The notes under the pieces were generated by a model. That model ran no database searches and had not been told where the DNA came from. It worked only from the letters and a program-made list of their open reading frames with translations. 28,366 bases of DNA from Beroe ovata. Taxonomy: Eukaryota > Ctenophora > Nuda > Beroida > Beroidae. Positions 22,395 through 28,366 of the stretch are shown here, one piece after another; within the stretch, counting starts at the first letter, position 1; each line of letters opens with the position of its first letter. Location: positions 49,624 through 77,989 of the forward strand of contig CAMPET010000265.1 of assembly GCA_946803715.1 (NCBI GenBank). The letters run 5' to 3'. The translations under genes and the position numbers were made by a program.

Positions 22395-22730
22395 ATGGGG
22401 TTACGGAACGGACTGTTGATAGTTTGGAGCAAAGTCGGAAGAGAGAGTAGAAAAGTGAGTGCTACATTCGTGAGTCTGCTCAAGACGGGTGATGACCAAC
22501 TCAAGACGAGTGGTGACCAACTCAAGACGAGTGATGACCAACTCAAGACGAGTGATGACCAACTCAAGACGAGTGATGACCAACTCAAGACGAGTGATGA
22601 TGAGGCAAGGGCGGAGATGAAGATACATCACCATGAAGAGATGGATCACCATGAAGAGATGAATCATCAGCAGGGGAATCTGCTCTATGCAGATCATGTG
22701 ACCTGCACCTCCCGGCTGAGGGAAGATATT
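22395..22730 (+). CDS. Possible first coding exon with heptad repeat (LKTSDDQ)n
   Basis: ATG at 22395 opens 112 codons ending exactly at a GTGAGT donor (GATATT/gtgagt at 22731), phase 0. Residues about 29-70 consist of six 7-residue repeats (LKTSDDQ), then a His/Glu/Met-rich segment with a second short repeat (HHEEM). The Leu spacing would permit a coiled coil, but the Ser/Thr/Asp content suggests a flexible chain. No family is recognised and no matching downstream exon was found with certainty. It could equally be a non-coding minisatellite that happens to be open. Confidence 0.3.
22479..22604 (+). repeat. 21-bp tandem repeat, six units
   Basis: Six head-to-tail copies of a 21-mer beginning 'ctcaagacgagtgatgacc'; the first two have single substitutions and the last is altered at its end. 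The unit is exactly seven codons. Confidence 0.93.
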
Positions 22731-23724
22731 GTGAGTTGAGCAGATATTCATATCGATATATAGAGCAGATCTATATATAGAGCATATATAGAGCATATAT
22801 AGAGCAGATATTCATATCGATATAGATAGGGTAGGGCGGGTTGTTTGCAAACTCATTTAACAACAACAATTTAGAACAGGTTGATACTTTTAGTCTGCTA
22901 AGTTTGGCCTTAGCTTATATCCCACAGTCATGATTGACTAGTCATGATTTGACTATAAAATCTCATTGTACAGTCATGACGTAGAGTAACTTCCAGCTCT
23001 CGGTCACTTGAGTAAAAGGATCCTTGGGTGATATCTACCCCAGTGAACTACAGTAGTAGTCCCTACGATAATAATTATATTCCAGTAGCAAAACATGTGA
23101 CTCACAATAGTCTCTATTCACAGCTTTCATCTGTGACTACATAATATTGGATGGCCATTGGGATTTGGGCCATTCTTCACAGTTGTTTATCTACTTTCAT
23201 ATGGATCCTAATGGAAAAAACATTTATGAAGTCACAAGAATGTTTCTTTATGAAGTTGACGAGCTCTGACCCGATTGAAACAAGTATAGAGATGATATAG
23301 TTGTTATCAGAGCTATAAATAGCTACCTGAAGGCGCGTGCGAGCTCATGTTATATCATAATCAGGAGCACTTATATACTTACCACAGGTGAGAAATGATG
23401 AGAACAGTGGTATCATGGTGTTATTATTGGTCTCACTATCAGCAGGTCAATATCATCATATAAACAGCAGGGTACAGACCGCACATGCAGCTTGTTATAG
23501 GCACTACGATCACTCGCGCTATCAGAACTGCTATATTTATAGGATCTTACCAGTATTGTTCTTGTTAGGCCATGGCGCCAGAATGTCTGATATAGCCCAT
23601 GACTACACGTCAGTCATCCGTTAAAAGTGCTCTTTCATAAAACTGGGTATGCCCTGAAAACCATAGGGAAAGACCCCAGAAGAAACTGACACTCTGTATC
23701 TAGATTTGCGTGTGTGGTTTGGCG
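22731..23724. other. Spacer with AT-rich duplication
   Basis: Contains 'agcagatattcatatcgat' twice (about 22739 and 22803), separated by 'tatatagagca' repeats. A run at 23381-23400 (CCACAGGTGAGA) fits both a splice acceptor and a splice donor. No gene can be assigned. Confidence 0.5.
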
Positions 23725-23955
23725 ATGTCAGAGAGACGAATAGGTCTGTCATCACTTACAGTCAGTGATGTCAGTCACCATGACATCATTGCTGATGTCA
23801 CGATGACGTCAGAGAATCACGGCCATTGTGTAACAGCTGCACAGTGTGATAGACAGAACGGACGGAACTATGATGTACGAGGAGAAGACTCCTCTAAATC
23901 TTATATCCCACGATCGGGCTCAGTCTGGCATCGAGTAAGAGCCCAAAGAAATGCT
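23725..23955 (+). CDS. Possible first coding exon, 77 codons
   Basis: ATG at 23725 (context GGCGATGTC) opens 77 codons, starting MSERRIGLSS, and ends at a GTGAGT donor (AATGCT/gtgagt at 23956), phase 0. The sequence is hydrophilic, without membrane segment or recognised domain. It could be the N-terminal exon of an unknown gene, or an alternative first exon of the sulfatase 2.8 kb downstream, whose own first exon begins MSEP and ends in the same phase. Evidence is an open frame plus a donor only. Confidence 0.3.
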
Positions 23956-24328
23956 GTGAGTACTATAGCGGTGAAGTGGGTAGTAATGTGAACAATATAT
24001 TGTGTAGGAGTAGGGCCTGGGAGCTTAATTATTGGTCTACACAGGATGATTATATATATGATCCTTATTATAGCTGGCATAACTCCAGGGGACTTGATGT
24101 TATAGCCAGGGAGTTGATAGTGACTATGATAATATCGAAGTAATCAATGATAACCTCCATAGATTCCATGACTTGTGCCTATAAAGAAAGTCTGATGTAG
24201 GGGATACCTACATCATATTTTTTGTTACTTTTTTCGCCTCGATTTTTTGTATACTCAAACGTCTTTGATCCTATCATTCATCGAAAATAAGGATACTGAT
24301 TGCTGTGAGTGAAGGTCGAAGGAGAGTA

Positions 24329-24391
24329 GTTATTGGTCGAGTGATAAAATCGAGTGCCGAATGCACGAGATTTTATCACGAGACTAATAAC
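24329..24391. repeat. Imperfect inverted repeat, 28-bp arms
   Basis: Arms at 24329-24356 and 24364-24391 pair with 5 mismatches around a 7-base loop. The core GTGATAAAATC is perfect and flanked on both sides by GA/TC differences. It resembles a small hairpin-type element, but no target duplication is evident. Confidence 0.75.
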
Positions 24392-24659
24392 GCTCTAATT
24401 TTTCGAGTATGTACCTATAGTTGAGCACCATATCGCATGAAAAAATTCGACGATACCATGCATTTTTATACACTTCCAGCCACGTGATTCGAGTGACCAA
24501 TAGCAGCACGCTATCAGCCCAGCATGACAGTGCCTCCTGATTCCTAAGCTCAGTAACGTGACCATAATGCCCCTATACTATTGGTGCTTGGTGTTCATCC
24601 TGTGATCCCTGTAATTTTATTTGCGACACGTGCCTTGGTGAGACTCCACAAGCGAACAA

Positions 24660-24940
24660 TCACCAAAACGCGAATAATAATTGTCCGTTGTCGAATGTCT
24701 GTGTCGATGCATAGAATCTGCCCGACAGATTCTATGTCGGGCAGATTCTATTTCGGACAGATTCTATGTCGGGCAGATTCTATGTCGGACAGATTCTATG
24801 TCGGGCAGATTCTATGTCGGACAGATTCTATGTCGGACAGATTCTATGTCAGAAAGCACCGACAATGTCGGTGCTTTCTGACATAAAATCTATCATATCT
24901 GATACCGTTCTATCACCGAAACGCGAATAGTAATTGTTCG
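24660..24940. repeat. Composite repeat: direct repeats, 16-bp array and two palindromes
   Basis: Outer 28-bp direct repeats at 24660-24687 and 24913-24940 differ at three sites, all transitions. Inside are a 17-bp inverted repeat (24711-24727 with 24735-24751); seven full plus one partial 16-bp units (24726-24850, unit 'cagattctatgtcggg' or ending 'gga', the two forms largely alternating); and a palindrome with perfect 20-base arms and a one-base loop (24845-24864, 24866-24885). Non-coding. Confidence 0.9.
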
Positions 24941-26752
24941 GTCGCGCTGCACGCAGGGGTCAGGGAAAATTACAATATGTGCGTAGGAAGTTGAATGCAG
25001 TCTAAGAATGCTTTTCTATTCGCACACGAAGGCAGTGGATACCCAATGCTTTGATATGTTTATTTAGCCTTGTAATAAAATGGAGATAAAATAAACTATT
25101 GTTTTTCCTAAACTTTTGTTTTTCCTCTATTCGTGGATCTGTCATAGTTCGTATTTTGTTTATTTATCAATCATGATTCATGAATCATCTCAATTCTCAA
25201 CTAATAAATGCACACATAACTAGGTTGATTCAACCTTATTTTATTAACCGTTGAAGTTAACAAAATTTGAGTCGACCAAATTCAGTAACTTCGATTGCAC
25301 AGTATCTGCTGCTCCAAAGTCTGCAATTCAAATTGCCCGCTGGGAATTACCTACTAGAAAGACTACTTAAAGCCTAACGGCCGTGAGAAACGTCTTGACA
25401 ATTATGAAATTTAAATGGCACTTGTCTAGATAATTGCTGCATTGATGCTTTCACGGTACACATTTTCTTATATTTTTATCTTTCATGGCCTGACTACCAT
25501 TTTCCACTTGAGTCACTGATCTTATTGAGGGGAGGACCGAGGAATGTATCGTGAAGGACTCAACCCTGTTGGAAATGATAAGATCCAAGAGTAAATACCA
25601 TCAAAACTGTGTCTGATACAATGCGTATCGGTTCAATGCCTAGGGCGGTCACTCTACTCAATAGTATAACTTCGAGGGTTAATTAAATTTGACAGTGGTT
25701 TAACTGTAAGTTGAATTTTCAAAAGTATCATGGTCTTTTTTGCTTTCAAACATTTTATTGCAAATCCATTATATCCATCTGATGATCACTTTCATGTTTC
25801 ATCCGTGCTATAGGCCCGGTCCGAGTTTTTCCATTTAAGCATTTATCATGGCAATTCACAAATTATATTATGGCCATTGCCCACGGAAGACTCAAATATG
25901 AAGGAAAACTCATGCAAAATTCATTACTTGCCATCATGCTACCATGCGATGACCCTCTTAGTATACCCAATAACTTTAGTGGAGGAAGATAATAACGTTT
26001 GTGGGGTACCATCAAAGTGTTCCGAAAGATACATACGTTCCGTTGAAGAATCCATTTTATCTCTGTATCTCGACTTAAGCCCGTAAATTTTGCTGATAAT
26101 GAAGCACATTTTGCGATGGCGCAAGTGGCGCAGAGCTCCTGCGCAAGAGAATGCTATTTCCAATGATCATGTTACATGGTCCGTTGTTCTAGCCCTGTTA
26201 ATAAGGACTTCATACAATCAGTACGTTGTGTACATGCAATAGCTACTCCCATATAAATAGCAGGGGCCACGTTATTGTGATTATGCACAATATGTATTTA
26301 TGAAGTACTCAGTGAACTTTTTCTCTGACTAGCACAAACCCTTTTGAAAATTTGGTTTTTATGGTTGATTTGTTTCATGGTTAATTCCTTTTGTATTATT
26401 TTGGGAAACTTCCAAGCGTTCCAAAACTGCAGCGTTTTCACACACGACTTTTGAGGCGTGATTGCAGTTTTTCCATCACGACCACATACAATAGAGCAGG
26501 GGCATAATTAGAAATTTTTAGACTGGTTTTTGATTATATGCCTGCCACAACGTTCCAAGTATGTCACTCCATTAGGTCATCCACTCACTGCGATCACTCA
26601 AACTGAGCAGATTCAAGGAAAATTCTTTCTATCATTCACACTCGTCACACAACCTTCTTTTTTCGTGTTTTTGCCTCCTTTTCATCGTGCGTTTGCTGCC
26701 GATAGTTCTACAGCTCCACTAGTCCAGATAGAACTCAGCCCGGGTGGTAATC

Positions 26753-28310
26753 ATGTCTGAACCACTCTCCGATACCGTGTATGAGAACCGGCTGGTAACC
26801 GGAGGAGGGCAGAACCAGTCTGTGACCATCAATGATATCACCATTGAGGAGGTGGAGGTAGAGGAGGGGGAGGATAAGAGACATGTACGTGAGACATAGT
26901 TTTTACAGAGATTGTATTCGACAGTTTGTGTCAATAAGAGTGGTTGAAAGTCATCATCTGTCATGTAATCGGAGGAGAGATTTGCATTTTGCTTAATTAT
27001 TTAGTGAAATTCTTATCTTGATAACTCTTCACTGACTATATCCTTGTGGAATGGTCAGCAGGAAGGGTAGTACTACCCTTCCTGCTGACCAATGACTTTA
27101 CGTGATAAGTGAATATCGCAATATGGTAAATTGCCTGTTCTTGTTGCTGATGCCTCTTCTAACCTATTTCCTTTTCAGAGCACTGCAGTCGAAGCAAAGA
27201 AAAAGAAAAAGACGTCAGTTTATTTCTCCAAATGTAAGTCAAGGTTTTAATCAAGCTCTGATATATATCCTCATCTGTCAACAGTCTCTTCTAGTTTAAC
27301 CCTTTCCATAAACCCTTATATCCCTCCATTACCACGTATATACCTCATACCCCCTTATACTCTCTCTATATTAACCCCTAATATGCCCACTTATACCCCA
27401 TTTCCACCCCACAGCAGTAGTCTCGCTCATCGTGGTAGCATTCCTCCTGGTACTGCTTGCAGTGGGACTGCTCTGCTGGCACCTCCTTGACCAGAAATCT
27501 CGTTCCCGACCACCACACGTGCTCATGCTGATAGCTGATGATCTGGGATGGGCGGATGTGGGATGGCATAGCTCAGGTATATATGCCGTCCTCGTCCTCG
27601 TGACACCTTCCCAGTGACACCGTCTTCACACCGTGAAACCTGTCTAGTGACACCGTCTTAACACCGTGAAACGTGTCCTGTGTGTTTTCTTCTGTGTGTG
27701 TGTGTGTCTGTGTGTGTACTATTACTAAGACGCTCATCACTCAGATATCAGCACACCAACACTCACCGCCCTCGCCAAGGGCGGCGTGATACTCAAGCAG
27801 TTCTACTCCCAGCCCATCTGTACAGCGTCCCGGGCTGCACTTTTAACAGGCAGGTCACTATAGAGATGATTTCACCTGTATCATAGCTTTGCGTATGACG
27901 TCTTAGACTGAGATCATCTCTGTGAATTGTTCAACTGGGAGGTCATGTTTGACTGATTTGTATTCCAGGTATCCTTATAAGCTAGGATTGCAAGGATCCA
28001 GACCCCTACTTGCAGGCCGAATCGGCAGCTTGCCACTTTCAGACGAACTTTTCCCTGAGGTTGATATCATGTCTTATTGTCAGACGCATGTTTCATTGTC
28101 ATGCGCCGTTTAAATCAGACTCAGATATTGAGAACTCTGATATGATTTGGTGGCAAACTGCAATTGAAATCATCCCTCCTGCAGTTGTTACAGAAGAGGG
28201 GGTACAGGACCCACTTGATAGGGAAGTGGCACCTAGGATTTGAATCGACTGCACATACTCCTATCATGCGCGGCTTCGACTCGTTCACTGGTTTCTACAA
28301 TGGGATGCAG
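26753..28310 (+). CDS. Membrane-anchored sulfatase (arylsulfatase B/I/J-like), 5' part
   Basis: Exons read here: 26753-26884, 27179-27233, 27415-27576, 27745-27853, 27969-28059, 28185-28310; GT/AG and phase-consistent, 225 residues, cut by the window edge. Sulfatases remove sulfate esters, in this group usually from glycosaminoglycans in lysosomes or outside the cell. Visible: an acidic N-terminal tail (residues 1-44), a KKKKK cluster, a hydrophobic segment at about 64-87 (a type II anchor or uncleaved signal), then metal-binding Asp104-Asp105 (ADDLGWAD), the formylglycine site C142-TASR, LLTGRYPY, GKWHLG (196-201) and RGFDSF. Family members of this group normally read CTPSR or CSPSR; here Ala replaces Pro, which the formylglycine-generating enzyme also accepts. 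The remainder of the usual 500 or so residues lies beyond the contig. The ATG at 26753 is the first Met after an in-frame TAG at 26729. The last donor (GTCAAT) is weak, so the final exon may run on. Confidence 0.85.
27052..27091. repeat. Perfect 40-bp palindrome in sulfatase intron 1
   Basis: Two 20-base arms (first half TGGTCAGCAGGAAGGGTAGT) meet with no spacer, centred between 27071 and 27072. It lies in the 294-bp intron between exons 1 and 2. Confidence 0.95.
27691..27718. repeat. (GT)n microsatellite in sulfatase intron 3
   Basis: GT run with one 'ct' interruption, about 27 bases before exon 4. Confidence 0.9.
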
Positions 28311-28337
28311 GTCAATGACCATTGCTGCATTTCATAC

Positions 28338-28366
28338 AGTACACAGTACACACACACACACACACA
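28338..28366. repeat. (CA)n microsatellite at right edge
   Basis: 'cagtacacagtacacacac' running into pure CA at the last base; same type as the left edge. It truncates the sulfatase gene. Confidence 0.95.

Larger units (their letters stand above)
23956..26752. other. Spacer with palindromes and tandem repeats
   Basis: Apart from the repeats listed separately (24329-24391, 24660-24940) I see only AT-rich sequence. A TATAAATA occurs at about 26254, roughly 500 bp before the sulfatase ATG, too far for a simple TATA promoter unless there is a 5'-UTR exon. Confidence 0.5.

Noticed and set aside
22401-22796. Minus-strand ORF over the 21-bp repeat
   Set aside because: Antisense shadow of the tandem repeat, with no splice or start support.
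23388-23624. 78-codon ORF starting at a CCACAG acceptor
   Set aside because: The same bases (CAG/GTGAGA) form a strong donor, so orientation as an exon is ambiguous, and the protein shows no recognisable feature.
24581-24886. ORFs made of repeated FYVGQILCR-like units
   Set aside because: They are translations of the 16-bp array; 16 is not a multiple of three, so reading cycles through frames, and the ORF ends in the palindrome.
28215-28250. Possible tRNA T-arm (GATTTGAATCG, antisense TTCAAATC)
   Set aside because: Stems do not pair, no acceptor or anticodon arm fits, and the bases lie within a sulfatase exon encoding GFES.

Overview
This looks like a piece of an invertebrate animal genome: intron-bearing genes with GT/AG splice sites, introns mostly about 75-450 bp, AT-rich spacers, abundant (CA)n/(GT)n microsatellites, and metazoan domain families (myotubularin, scavenger-receptor Cys-rich, LDL-receptor class A, rhodopsin-type 7TM, sulfatase). 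Short introns and the receptor type would suit a non-bilaterian such as a sponge, placozoan or cnidarian, but I cannot fix the taxon. Both ends of the window lie in the same CA-type microsatellite, and there are two single Ns, one between two identical blocks. The window is therefore probably a complete contig that broke at simple repeats.

Layout. (1) 1-1600: microsatellites and spacer. (2) 1804-2952, minus: an unassigned 382-residue coiled-coil protein, poly(A) signal at 1598-1603. (3) 2953-4981: divergent spacer with four small inverted-repeat transposons (MITEs) in 906 bp, each with 9-bp target-site duplications. (4) 4982-10545, plus: a 15-exon gene rebuilt here from phase-consistent splice sites, about 999 residues, reading C2-like domain / PH-GRAM / acidic Ser-rich insert / active myotubularin phosphatase / FYVE finger. 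(5) 10546-12671: 3' UTR and spacer. (6) 12672-16830, minus: a six-exon receptor gene of about 1,212 residues with signal peptide, SRCR domain, Cys-rich ectodomain with at least four LDLa modules and a rhodopsin-like 7TM domain; a TATA box lies just upstream. (7) 16884-22394: long spacer, with E-box (CACGTG) clustering towards its right end. (8) 22395-24940: two exon-like ORFs with good splice donors, several tandem repeats and strong palindromes. (9) 26753 to the right edge, plus: the 5' part of a sulfatase gene with an acidic cytoplasmic tail and an N-terminal membrane anchor, cut off by the contig end.

The genes do not form an evident functional cluster. Two act in the endolysosomal sphere by family knowledge (myotubularin/FYVE on PI3P-type lipids; sulfatase). 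The most notable items are the MITE family, the SRCR-LDLa-7TM receptor, the C2-GRAM-phosphatase-FYVE architecture, the membrane-anchored sulfatase with possible alternative first exons, and the palindrome/tandem-repeat blocks. All exon models come from reading frames, splice dinucleotides and phase matching by eye; no transcript or database evidence was available.
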